In this document: one piece after another, positions 45,501 through 56,329 of the stretch
Position numbering within the stretch: position 1 is the stretch's first letter
Layout: each line of letters starts with the position of its first letter
DNA from: Tetmemena sp. SeJ-2015
Taxonomy: Eukaryota > Ciliophora > Spirotrichea > Sporadotrichida > Oxytrichidae
NCBI GenBank assembly: GCA_027382625.1
Contig: JAJKFJ010021259.1
Span: 1 to 64,000, forward strand
Direction: 5' to 3'
DNA: 64,000 nucleotides
Position numbers and translations under genes: made by a program
The notes under the pieces: model-generated
Told to the model about the DNA's origin: nothing
Database searches by the model: none
Seen by the model: only the letters and a program-made list of their open reading frames with translations

Positions 45501-48500
45501 CGTCTTACTATAACTTATCCATCAACTCGGCTTCGGTTAGTACTCTATCTGCTCAAAACAAGCATACAATATTCATTAAGATAAAGCTCCTAGTAGAGCA
45601 AACTAATCACCCTTACACCTTACTTGAACTTCCTCATCAATGAAGAATTCACCCCTCATCGCTTGTACAAACAGATCTGCATGCTCAAGAGCAACATCCT
45701 CCTTTTCTCGTTTTGCGTCAGAGTCAAACAGAAAATCCCCAACATCATTTCCGATTTGATTAATGAAGTCAAATTAGTGGTTGACTTCTAGTGTTTGCAA
45801 GTATCCTAACTCATTTTCAGAGACCTTCCTTTCATGAGTCTAGATCTGATGCTTATTTGTAGCTAATGGTCCCGACTCAAAAGGAATTTTGATCTTACTC
45901 ACAATAGTTACGATATTTTATACTAGATCTTCTTGCGCTCCTTTTTGAAATAGTTATCATCTTGCATGTTTGGATCCTTCTTCCTCACTTTCCTCCTACA
46001 GAGTTTAGATCACGCCTTGTAAATTGTTGTTTGTCTTTTCCAGGAAGTCAACTCTGCTACACTTTTGCTTGTAGAGAGTTGTGAGTTCTTGTAATTACTG
46101 GCCTATGCGGGAAGTCTTAGCCTACAGCTCTTCATAGTCCTTGCGAAGTCGTTCATAGCTGCGCTTATAGTTTTAAGACTCCTTGAAGAGCTTGAGTGCG
46201 GATTCTCTATACTCCGATACTTGGTACTCATAAGTGAGAATGGAAACGATCTAGTGAGATGATTGTCTCTCTCGCCATGATGTTCTTCTCCGCTTTGATG
46301 TGTCTCAACTTAAAATCAGAAAGGAGAAATGTATTTTTAACTGGACATTCATTAGATCTAGAAAAGCAGTCCAGATATTCGTCATCAAAGTTCCTCGCTC
46401 AGTGCAATTAATATCTTGGTAAAGTAAGCACTAAAAATATTTGACTCCAATAAATTAGAGAGACTTGCTTTGCAAGTTCTACAAATACTAAAGTTGTAAG
46501 CAAACTAAGGTAAGCTCAAACTTCTATAGGTCTCCCATACTCTACTCATTCAAATTAATTTCTTAGAGTATCTTGGAGATCCACTCTTGCAAGGCAATTG
46601 TGTCGACTCTAGAAGAGAGGTTTAGTTTCTCAAGTGAGAGAAGCATCTCCTACTCACGTTTCCTATTTAATTCCTTTTATTCCTCTATCAAGCTCTCCAA
46701 CTTAATGTCTATAAAAATGAATTTTTCCTCTTATTTTAGTCATGCTTGATATGATTTTAGAGCTGTTCTAAGGCTATCATGCTTGCCAAGTTTCGGAAAA
46801 CCAGGGTTTGATTTTATGGATTATCATTTGCGAGTAGCTTTTTTGTTTTAGCTCTTTGTGACTTATTAAGTCTTGCTGGCCATATCATCTATCTTGATAT
46901 TGCCTCTTTGCTTTCTTTTGGTGTCTGGATTTATATGCTTAGTGAGGGATAAAAAATTCGGCAGGAACTTCAGACACCGCATTTTTATCTATGGCATGAC
47001 TCAGATAGGGTGAAAAAAAACTCTAAATAAAGTTTATTAGGATTCATGGTTGCAACTTAAGATATTTGTCATTTCCTGCAGCTTTTAAAGATTTTAAGGG
47101 TATGCACTCATAGCATTTATATTAAGCTGAGGTTAAGACTTCTTCTCATCTGAGTTTCCTAAGATCTTATCTTTAGAAGACTGAAGCATCAACAATGAAA
47201 GCTGATTTTGAAGTTCACTATCAAAGGATGCTAACTGATTCATCTACACTAGAGAAACCTGCTGAGCATTTTAACTCTAGTTCATTTACTTTGAAATGCT
47301 ATGATTAGAGAGGAAAGGATTGGCTTTCAGCTGCAACAGGTTCGTGGAATCATTCTTGTAGCTTATATCTTTGCCATAGAAGTTAGCCGCTTGATTTTAT
47401 TGCATCTCAAAACAAATAGATGATTTATTAATTTTAGCATCAAGAGTCTATCCTCAATCATTAGGTCACTAGCGAGATTGCTTCTCTTCACCAAATTCTT
47501 GACGCTTTGAGTCTGTTGCAAAGTGGTGTAAAGTTTTAACTTTAACTCACTTGGAGACTTCATGAGAAGCTTTAGCTTTTGATTCGAAGTAGTCCTAAAC
47601 TTACCTTCTTTAATCCTCTGCTCAATTTTAAAAATGAGAGAAATTATTGCTCATTTAAAGGGAGGGCTTGCTGCTTCTCTATTCCTCTCCCTACTATGGT
47701 CTCTGAGGTGCTGTTATGTGGCTCTAAGATGCTTATCTTTTAAGCTGGCAGCATAGTCTCATCAGGACTCTGAGCCAGAGAAAGCAAACTTGGAGAAGCT
47801 CCTCCGATTCATTAAAAAATTTAAAGACTCCCTCATACTGATCATAAGATTGTTTAGTGTGACTTCATCTTATTGAGTGCCAACTGCTATTATTTTTCTT
47901 GAGTAGTATATGCATGTCCCTCCTCGAAAATGAGGTTAGTCTTAAGTTCAAGCATCCTTCTGGCTCTCTTTTCTCTGTCCACTGAGTCTATTAGTTTCTA
48001 CTCCACTATAGAATTAATCGTATCAAGGTAGTAGTTAACTCAAATTATTAGATACATCCTTCCAATTTATTATAGTTGTTGTCCTTGAATAAACTTATAA
48101 AGATGAGAAATTCTAAAATTGAAGTGATGCTCTTAGAGTTGAAACTACTTCACTTTGTTGATAGTCTTACTAATGTTGATCTCTCGTGCATTCTTGTGCG
48201 ATTGGGACATCTGACTGGCTTGATGTACTCCATCGAAATTCTCACTAGCAAAGCCGCCACCACTCATGCTAAATGGTCCTCCTCCTCCACTATTTGAAAT
48301 TTACATTGAGCTCTTGGCAGCAAACTTTCTATACTAGAGCATGTTCGAGTTGGCAGTACCTGGCTGCTAAAGTCCAGCAGCTGTCTAAGGAGCCTGCCAT
48401 CTAAAAATTATACTATCTAACTTTGGAGGAGTAAGCTTTAAGGAAATTTGCCTGATTAGAGTTAAACATGCCCAGCTGAGAAGCTGCTGTAGTTGGTTTT

Positions 48501-49359
48501 GTCAGTACTGTAATAGGGTTCAATAATAGAAGTAGATAAGCTAACTTTATAATATTTGAGGAGGGCTAACTAAGTTTTCCCTAGATTAGTAAGCCTCCTT
48601 AATCTCATCTTCAAAATCATCCTCACTGCTTTTGACTTGTGATTGCATAGTTTCCATAAAGGTTGTCTTTTATTGTGGCTGCACCCTAGCTTGCTCCTCT
48701 TCCCAGGCCAGAATAGAATGTCTGCAAAAACTGAGAATTCTTGGCTTAGGTTTTGGTGGTGCGGCTCTCTTTCTAAGACTAAGGGTTTAAAATAAATAGC
48801 GACTGATTTTTTAAGAGTTAGTTTTGTAAATTGACTGAGATCCTTAACTATTCATAAGAGAAGTTTACTTCAAGTGGGAATTTAAAGACTGTGGAGGTCT
48901 TAGGATTGAGACTCAAGGAATCTCCTCCAGGACTAATAGCCTCTAAGTGTAGCAACCTTCCTAAAGATCTATCAATCTTCATTCTGCTTCTTCTCTTGCA
49001 AAAACTTTTGCTGTTCTTACTTCTCTCTGTTTAGGAGCTGAGTGGTCGACATGAAGCTCTATAGAATATTGGGGTTACTGCCCTTTTTAGAGTGCATGTC
49101 TTTTCCAAATCCGGTCTTATCTTGGTATAAACTATCTAACAAAAAAAATGTGTAAAACCATATCTTAGTAAAAGGCTGAGTTATCTGCTAAGTTGACCAT
49201 AGAGGTGCTCTGACTAGCCAACATAGGTACAGTTGAAGGAACCTTATGATGGAAATCGCTGGCGGTCTTAGCTCCTTGCCTGTTCAGTTAAAAGTTTGAA
49301 TTAACTTGGGGCTTTTGGCTTCCCACAACCACATTTCCAAAATTCTAACTCTCTGTCAT
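42541..49359 (-). CDS. Giant coiled-coil locus with EF-hand-like C-terminal region (one or two genes)
   Basis: Minus-strand coding character runs from ATG 49357-49359 (MTESQNFGNVVVGSQKPQ) to TGA 42541-42543. The first part is S/Q/N-rich ('GGGGPFSMSGGGFAS', 'LKANPFLSNHSISK'). The middle is coiled coil ('RQELMETNSKLDFQL', 'QLQQEMGLIREEKIKFESK'). Near 43540 the segment 'ATDFNGKAFISVDEF' resembles an EF-hand loop, preceded by a helical region ('LLKTITQTYLELHTLNNNGRMPSLVPF'). A Lys-rich tail (KKKKKGKK) ends the locus. Many frame breaks suggest dense IESs/introns. Extra T before GA occurs at 48974, 47844 and 46826. Unity as one gene is unproven. Confidence 0.45.
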
Positions 49360-50090
49360 CTTTTTATCTCCAGTTCCTTATAGTCTCATGTCTTTGATAT
49401 TCCTCGAATCTTGTAATTTAAAATAAATAAGCAAACACTTGTTTCTCTAAGACTTTGCTTATACCTAATATAAAATAATTGTAACTTGATTATCATTAGC
49501 GAAGCTTATAATGATATTGAGATATATTGGTGTATTTAGCTTTCCAGATTGAAAATTCTTTTTCCTCTCAGTTTTGAATAATGAATAAAAAGAATTGTCC
49601 TTACCACTAGTTTTAGTAACTGAGGGGAGCTGTGAGTCTATATTAAAAATACATATAAATTTGGATTATCTCCCTTAATGGGAAGAGACGATTATGATCT
49701 GATAGTGTGCAGCTGAGGATTATTAGTATGATTAGCTAAATTTTAAGTATCCATTACCAGCTCCTGCTTCTTAATCAAATGTTTAGAATTATTAAGAGAA
49801 GTTCTATCAAAATTAAAAAGATTGGTGCCAACTTAAGCTACTTGCAATTATTGCAATTTCACAATACCTATTCATGATTTTAAATCCAATTACACATATT
49901 CTCAAATTCATAATCAAAATTAACTTTAAAGATTGAATACTAATATTGTGGAAAATTCTAGAGAATAGTATAGACAAGTAGAAATGATTAGGCCTTACTC
50001 ATAAACGTGGATCCATTGGACTATTTAAGTCAGTCTTAATTAATTTTATTATAATATTATTTTTTCATTTTTCAATCAACTTAAATCAAA
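49360..50090. other. Divergent AT-rich intergenic region
   Basis: About 730 bp between divergent genes with no supported coding feature; should include two promoters. Confidence 0.5.
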
Positions 50091-50797
50091 ATGCCCAGAG
50101 GCGGTGGAAGTAAGTTGCATTCTATTTTCAATCAAAGCTACTCAATCAGCCTGATAAACCGCATTCACCCTAGTGAATAAGTTTTGGCTTGGCTTGAGTG
50201 AGCTTTAGAAAGTCTTGACTATACTTTTAAAAATGAGCATTGTCCTTAACGTTTGCTTGTAGGATCAAGTGGTGGTTCCAGATCATCATCCTCATCATCA
50301 AGTGGAAGAAGCGGATTCTTCGGCGGCTCTAGCCCTTCAAGAGGCGCAACCATGGCTGCAAGACCTCCCCCTGTTCAACAGAGACCCCCCATGATGGCTC
50401 AACCCCAACCCCAAGCTGGCGGTGGTATGATGTCAGGCATCGGAGGCATGGTCGTCACTGGAATGGCTCTCGGAGCTGGTTCAGAAGTCGGTCATCAAGC
50501 TGTTAGAAGCCTTATGGGCTCCGGCAGTGGTCACGGAAGCAACGAGGCTCCCGCCCAACAACAATCCCAGGGTCAGCCCCAATACGCTGAAGCTCAACCC
50601 CAGTATGCTCCCATGGACTACAGTCAGCAACAGCAGCAGTAGCAATATGCCCAAGAGCAGGCAATCCCTGCATGGGCTTCAACATGAACTTCCTTCAATG
50701 CTTAAAGCAGTCCTCTAACGAAATCAGTCTCTGCCAATTCCAGATGGACCAACTTATGTCCTGCCAGAAAGAGAACGTTAGATTCTACGGAGCATGA
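50091..50797 (+). CDS. Twin CX9C mitochondrial protein, CHCHD2/CHCHD10-like
   Basis: ATG 50091 (MPRGGG), intron 50110-50262, then a Ser/Gly/Arg-rich N-terminus, a Pro/Gln-rich stretch, a Gly/Ala/Met helix ('GGMMSGIGGMVVTGMALGAGSEVGHQAV') typical of CHCHD2/10, and a C-terminal CHCH domain with C-x9-C twice ('NPCMGFNMNFLQC', 'SLCQFQMDQLMSC'). Ends at TGA 50795-50797. The family acts in the mitochondrial intermembrane space (Mia40-imported) in cristae and respiration. One base appears missing near 50663, just before the first Cys. Gln is coded by CAA/CAG mainly, with TAG at 50640. Confidence 0.85.
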
Positions 50798-50887
50798 CCA
50801 ATAAGCAAATAGGCTGACCACTATCATCAGTGATCCAGCCATTTCAGCAAACTTAATAACTAAGCAACTATAATCACCTTGAAACTT

Positions 50888-51151
50888 ATGAGCTCAGATA
50901 TTAATTCGAATGATATAAAGTGATACTTATGAGATGAGAATAATTTTTAGAATAGCTAACAAGAAATACATCGTCTATAAGAGAGCTAGCTTGATGAGAG
51001 CTTTTCGAAGCGAGTCTTAAGGGAAAAAGATGTGTGTAACAGCGTCCGCTCTGTCCTACTAGATGAGCCCCTGTCGCCCCTTCTTTGCGACCCCAGCTCT
51101 CCTCCTGGACCCTCGACGCTCAACTCTAGTCTGAATCCAAGAGACAAGTGA
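50888..51151 (+). CDS. Hypothetical small protein
   Basis: ATG 50888 (MSSDINSND). Removing a 21-bp unit between GAT repeats (50912-50914, 50933-50935) gives a continuous frame '..NFQNSQQEIHRLQESQLDESFSKRVLREKDVCNSV' to TGA 51149-51151, ending in a Pro/Ser-rich tail (PLSPLLCDPSSPPGPSTL). The GC-rich 3' half is unlike its AT-rich flanks, supporting coding. No family recognised. Confidence 0.5.
50912..50932 (+). other. IES candidate, pointer GAT
   Basis: GAT at 50912-50914 and 50933-50935; the 21-bp unit carries an in-frame TGA. The short pointer makes this less certain. Confidence 0.5.
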
Positions 51152-51392
51152 AGAAGAGTTCAAGTTAACTCGCTCTCACTACTTAAACATCATAAAACCT
51201 CTATTTCTTATCACAAGCTCATTAATTTCTGAATAACTTAAACCTAACCCTCCATCTTTTTTTACCCTTCTATTAGATTTGGTCAGTCTTTGATTGATTT
51301 TCTTTATGTAAATATTTTCTCTGCCTTACATTCGCATTGTAAGGAGTTTTAGAGTTAAATTAAATTTATAAGAAGAAATAATTAATTGCAAA

Positions 51393-52187
51393 ATGAAATC
51401 GTCTCTGGCTTAAGTTGTGGAAGCACAAGTCGTTGACTTCAAACAGCTGATGAGTTAACTTTAAGATTAAAAGCTCGATGTAAGTATAATTACTCCACAA
51501 GTATTGAGGGTATGGTGCTATATTCCAAAAATATGACTTTTAAGAAGTTGTACTTGTTGAGGATAAGGAATATCCCTATATAATAGCAAAGCCATTAAAA
51601 TTGGACTTTACAAAAGAGGAAACATAATTCAACTATAACTTCTATAAACCCATTTTTTGTGCTGAGAGTTAATAACTTTTGAATAGCATATAAGAGCGAA
51701 GACCACAGATGACAAAGTGGAAGCTAGAAAGAAGATGAAAGAGCTGCAACCTCCTAAGCCAAAGAGCAAAGAACAGCCTTGGAGGGAAACGCATAATCAT
51801 CATTACTGCTTTGAAGAAGACCCAAAGCGACTCATTCAAAAAGCTCTCACAAATAAGGAGATCGTAAGTTACGAAATTAAAGTACCAATCAATAAGAAAA
51901 AAGATAAAAGGCTCATTTATGTTTTCTCTATTATTATAATGTTTTCTTAGTATAGAATACACTTGCTTCCAAGAAGCTATGATAAAACTATTCCTGAGGG
52001 TTAAAATTAGCCTTTCAAGCTCACTTCAAACTTTGGAAAAGAGCTTCAGGCTCCTGATTATGAGAAATAAATAGAATTTATTTTATGAAGAGATGAGAAG
52101 TTGCTCACGAAATAAGGAGCAACAATAATCTAGAATAATTCTAAAGCTTTCAACATATTACGATAGTAGCGAGAGATTTAATTGTGA
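51393..52187 (+). CDS. Hypothetical conserved-looking protein, possibly ciliary
   Basis: ATG 51393 (MKSSLAQVVEAQVVDFKQLM). Pieces in order: 'YGAIFQKYDFQEVVLVEDKEYPYIIAKPLKLDFTKEE', 'KKMKELQPPKPKSKEQPWRETHNHHYCFEEDPKRLIQKAL', 'LPRSYDKTIPEGQNQPFKLTSNFGKELQAPDYEK', then a short helical end to TGA 52185-52187. Breaks near 51480, 51675, 51860-51965 and 52085 look like introns or IESs. The Pro-rich, short-motif style resembles axoneme-associated proteins; this is inference. Confidence 0.45.
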
Positions 52188-52243
52188 ATGATGATGAAAT
52201 TTAGAAATTAATTACTGAGAATGAGAAATCTCTCTTTTTTATG

Positions 52244-52510
52244 TCATACCTAAATGAGTGTTGGCTTGCTTGCCAGTGATTGAAAACGCCAATTTTCTAC
52301 TCTTTAATCCTTTTAGGTCTTCTCTCTGCAGATTTAGCAGCCCTCAACTAAGATAGCAAGATCTGAGTCAGATTCAAAAATTTCAGAGCGAAACTGAGGA
52401 TCATTGCTTGGAAAGAGTTTCATACAGCGAAAGCATGGACTATGAATTTTCTCAGAGTCTGCCACACTTACAATAGGTGGGATATACCTTTAGATGGTGG
52501 CTTGTCCCAT
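52244..52510 (-). CDS. Small Cys-rich protein (two CxxC pairs)
   Basis: ATG 52508-52510 (MGQATIQRYIPPIVSVADSEKIH) to TGA 52244-52246, 88 residues. Contains PCFRCMKLFPS and GCQICREK, two C-x2-C pairs about 40 residues apart, consistent with a zinc ribbon or a thiol-linked fold. The frame is continuous with the cyclophilin upstream (no TGA between), so it could instead be the C-terminus of that gene. Confidence 0.45.
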
Positions 52511-52619
52511 ATTTATTGCTAAAATAATATCAAACAAAAGACTAATATACCCATAGTTGTAATTAATGTGTTGGAATAGTATCTGAAAAGTCCATTCTAA
52601 ATGGTTTCCTCCTTATTTT

Positions 52620-53147
52620 AAGTCATTAGCATCTATTTTCCTTTCGTCTTCTTTCTAGTCAGCCACTGGATTCGCATGAACTGTGACTTCCTTGATTTTA
52701 ATATCATTGAGTGGCCTATTGTTTTTCCCGACGGCCTCCTTTTCTAACTTGTCAAGTGTTTCAAAGCCATCTATAAGCTTTCCAAAAATAGTGTATTTCC
52801 CATCCTAAAGAAGCCTGTTTCGCATACGTTATGAAAAACTGAGAGCCATTCAAATTTGGACCAGAGTTAGCCATGCTCAATACTCCTCGACGATCATGCT
52901 TTAATCCTCCCTCCTCGGGAATCTTGTCCTAAAATTTGTTCCCCCATATTGACTCTCCACCTTTGCCTGTTCCAGTAGGGTCACCTCCCTGAATGATGAA
53001 GCCTTTAATGTTACGATGGAACTTTGACTAGTTGTAGTAGCCTGATGCACAAAGAGCAAGAAAGTTTTCACAAGCGATGGGAGCATCTCTCACATGCAGC
53101 TCAAATTTAAGAGCTCCAAAGTCCTCGATGAATATAGTTACCGACAT
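52620..53147 (-). CDS. Cyclophilin-type peptidyl-prolyl isomerase, PPIL3-like
   Basis: ATG 53145-53147. The cyclophilin signature is clear: '[67 protein letters not shown]' then '[31 protein letters not shown]' and '[17 protein letters not shown]'. The catalytic Arg in FHR and the FFI motif are present. The short form with a direct SVT start fits the PPIL3/PPIL1 group, associated with spliceosomes. One extra G near 52812 breaks the frame between 'ASL' and 'DGKYTIFG'. The end near 52620 is approximate because no TGA follows in frame until 52244. Confidence 0.85.
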
Positions 53148-53203
53148 TAAATTATTAACAATTATTTCAATTATCTTCTATTTTTTTCTAAATAGATCGA
53201 TTC

Positions 53204-53542
53204 CATAAATAAAGCTTTCAACGTAAGTAGAGCCAACAAGCAAAAAGTCTCTTTCTTGAATGATCTAAAAATATTCTGATATAGGAAGTGGTTGAGAAGC
53301 GGAGACAAGAGGAGCTGCACTATTAAAACAACAGAAGGCAATACGCAGCTTAAGCGATTCAGCCTAAATGGGACCCAACTACTTTTCATGGGAATGAGTT
53401 CTCAACCTATGAAGCTGATTTTGCAAAGTATCACAAGAAATCTCTTCTCCCACTTGACAAAAAGCCATTACAAGAAAAACCCTTCCTCAGAACAACGACG
53501 GCAACTAACTAATTTAAGCATGAAATAGCCTCAATTATTTGA
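53204..53542 (+). CDS. Hypothetical protein, start uncertain
   Basis: Plus-strand frame with 'KAFNVSRANKQKVSFLNDL' then, after a break near 53280, 'EVVEKRRQEELHYQNNRRQYAAQAIQPKWDPTTFHGNEFSTYEADFAKYH' ending at TGA 53540-53542. The 5' end is unclear and overlaps the divergent cyclophilin promoter region. Composition is convincingly protein-like, with an F-x-S-T-Y-x-x-D-F motif, but no family is recognised. Confidence 0.4.
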
Positions 53543-53851
53543 CTTGTACCTTATTAGAATATGTTTAAAGTTAACTCTTTAACTAAATTACATTAAGATT
53601 GCTAAGAAACAATCCCTTTCACAAAAACTTTAATATAATAGGGTCTAAGTATTAATCTTATCACTACTTTAAGTAACTACTGAGAGTGATTTCCTTTCAT
53701 TTTCAGTGGCTTATCTGTGCTAACTGTTGATGTGAAAATTCAAGATATAATTTAAAAAGAGTAAAGATGTGGAAGGCTTTAAGCGGCTTTAGATTTGAGG
53801 AGTAAGGCAGCTCTAAGAGATCTACCCTCTTTCATATTCAAGTAAAGCTCA

Positions 53852-55930
53852 TCATGATAGAACGGCTTTCCATAAATGTTACTATTTGCCCTCAGCTCGC
53901 TTTGTAGCCTCTAAGTCTCCAAAAATATCCTCAAATGTCTCATCTATAGAATTTTCCTCGTTTGCTTGTTTATCTAAAGAAAGATAAAAGAAGAATGTTA
54001 GGATTACCATTACTCATCAGTATAGTTGGGCCTCTGTAGTCTTTTTCTGGAGACTCATAGTTTGAAGATAGCTGTGACTCACTTCTGCCGTTGAGTTGCA
54101 CATTTTTAAGTTCTTAAATTTCTTTCTGCTTTAACTCTGATTGATTTAGAGTTCCTTGATTTGAATCAACTCTGAGCAACTCTTGCAGCGAAGAGTTGAT
54201 TCTCGAATCTTATTCATCATCATCCATAGCTTCATAAAATGTAGTACACCCATTTAATTCTCTCTCACCAGAGTCCTCCTCTTCATTTTATTCACTGGCA
54301 GCACTTTATACTTTAACTTCCTTCTCATTTTGAATACATGCTTGAGTAAACTTAAAGATGTCTTCATCTACTACTGGCTAAGACTCAAACATTTAGGTCT
54401 AAAATCTAAAAATGCACTCCCCACCTTCTTCCTCTAAAAGATTTACATTCAACTTATTACCATCTAAGTCTAAAGAAGCTCTTTCTTTTTAAGAGTTGTG
54501 ATGGGGCTTTGAAACTTAAGAAAACAAACACAACTTTGAGATTTAAGACTAAAAGGGAGAAGTGCAATTCGAAGATTGATTTGAATCAACTCTTTGCCTT
54601 TTTGTCGGAGCTTCACCCTTTGATATATCTTTGCTTGTGGATGATTATAATAAAGAAAGAATTTTTATATTTAGGATGACTTCTACTCATTTCGAAGTGA
54701 CTCCAATGAATTCTAAACTTTCCCAGTCTTTTCTCTTTACTCTGAATCTTTTTCATTCACTGAAGAGTTTGCACCACCTTAGCTTTAGCTAAGGTTTTTA
54801 ATTTGATCCTTTTGCATAAATGCGGACGCATTTGAATCTCTTGATATGGTGTTAATAGGTCTCTTGAATTCTTAATCTTGCTCTGATTATTCAAGTTTCT
54901 CGCATTTTAAGTCTGGTTGACTATTTCTGTTGATGTTTACAGAGTTAGCTTTGGTATTCTCAACGCCTCTGCGTATCGTTAGACTCCTTCTATTCCTTAG
55001 GTTGAGGTTTCAAAGTGCGCTGCAACATAAAACCTAGGTTGAGTTGTGGCTGTTTGAGGTGAATTTAATTTTGGTACACTCCTATCAGAAACTGAACAGA
55101 CTTAGTTCTACTTCTCATCTGTACCATCATGATAGTAGAGATTAGTTATTAACTTGCGTCGCTCCTAGTTCTGAAGATCCTATTTTAGCGACTGCAGCTG
55201 CTTTACTCTTCTCTCCTCTTCTTGTTTGAGTCTATTAGATAATGAGTTACTGCTATTTACTTCTTGAGCATAGTAATAGTAGTATATAGAATGATGAGAT
55301 CAAAATAATAGAGAGCATCAAGAGAAATTTAACCAACAAAAAGTTAATTTTTGGGGGGCAAAACTTACTGATATTGATACTTCGGCATTTTCTTTCATAG
55401 CATCGGGGGCGAAGGTAATGCTGATCTTTGGCTAGAACTTTTAAACTTGGGGCTAAACGTTCAGGCTCTGACTTTTCTTAACCAAGTGCACACCTAGAGA
55501 GCCAGTCTCTTCCTAAAAATGAAAATCAGTACTGAAAATTCAAAAATAAGTAACTATAAGAAGCAAGAATAGTCACTTTTGAAGTGCCTTGAAAAGGTTT
55601 AAAGGTTGAGGGAGCAAAATACTTAAGCAGAAATTAAAAAATCTGAGTGGATCAAGAATCAAATTACACTTGTATACCACGTCAAAAGAGAAAAAAGAAG
55701 AGTGAGTGATCAATTATTAGAGACCTTCTCTACTTACTTGAATTTTTTTCTTTTCTAGTTTTTTCTTTTGTTGCTGCTCTTATCTCTCAATAATCTTTAT
55801 GAGCTGTTGCATCTTTTTTTCGTCTCTTGAAACTTCTTACTTCATCTTTTTTTCTTTTGCTGTTAGTTCTAGTATTATTTGGGAATAGTTGGCAAGTTAT
55901 TGTAAGTTCAAAGAGGAGTAATTCTGAGTT
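53852..55930 (-). CDS. S/N/T-rich protein with N-terminal coiled coil
   Basis: Coding on the minus strand from about 55930 (no clear ATG) to TGA 53852-53854. Begins with a coiled coil ('YSQIILELTAKEKKMKQEV', 'MQQLIKIIERQEQQQKKKLEKKK'). Introns about 55270-55366 and 55515-55735 separate short exons ('ETGSLGVHLVKKSQSLNVQPQ', 'ISITFAPDAMKENAEVSI'), then a second coil ('NRLKQEEERRVKQLQSLKQDLQ') and long polar low-complexity sequence to 'NSIDETFEDIFGDLEATKRAEGK'. No recognised domain. Confidence 0.5.
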
Positions 55931-56329
55931 TAGTTGACTCAATATATATTTACTTAAGCAAAAAAATTAAAGTTAGAAGTTAAAGGAAGAGCGACAGAAA
56001 ATATTATGCATAAAAATTTAATCTGAATTAAACTTATAGCTTCTGTTCACAGCAAAAAAGCCAATTGTTTTCGGAATCATTTTAGAAATATTCGTTTTCT
56101 CAGAAAGTGCAGTTGATAGGGAAAATTGCTGAATTACAATATTTCTTAACTCTTAGATTGTCTTTTATCTATCTTAAGCGCAATTATTATAATTATATTT
56201 AATATTTTCCCAATTCAATCGATTAATGAAGAACAGCAGAGTAGCTATTGATATTAAATGGCTTTTACTATAGTGATGATATAAATAAGATTTGATGTTT
56301 AGTAAAATGTGTGTGTTACACTTCCCTAG

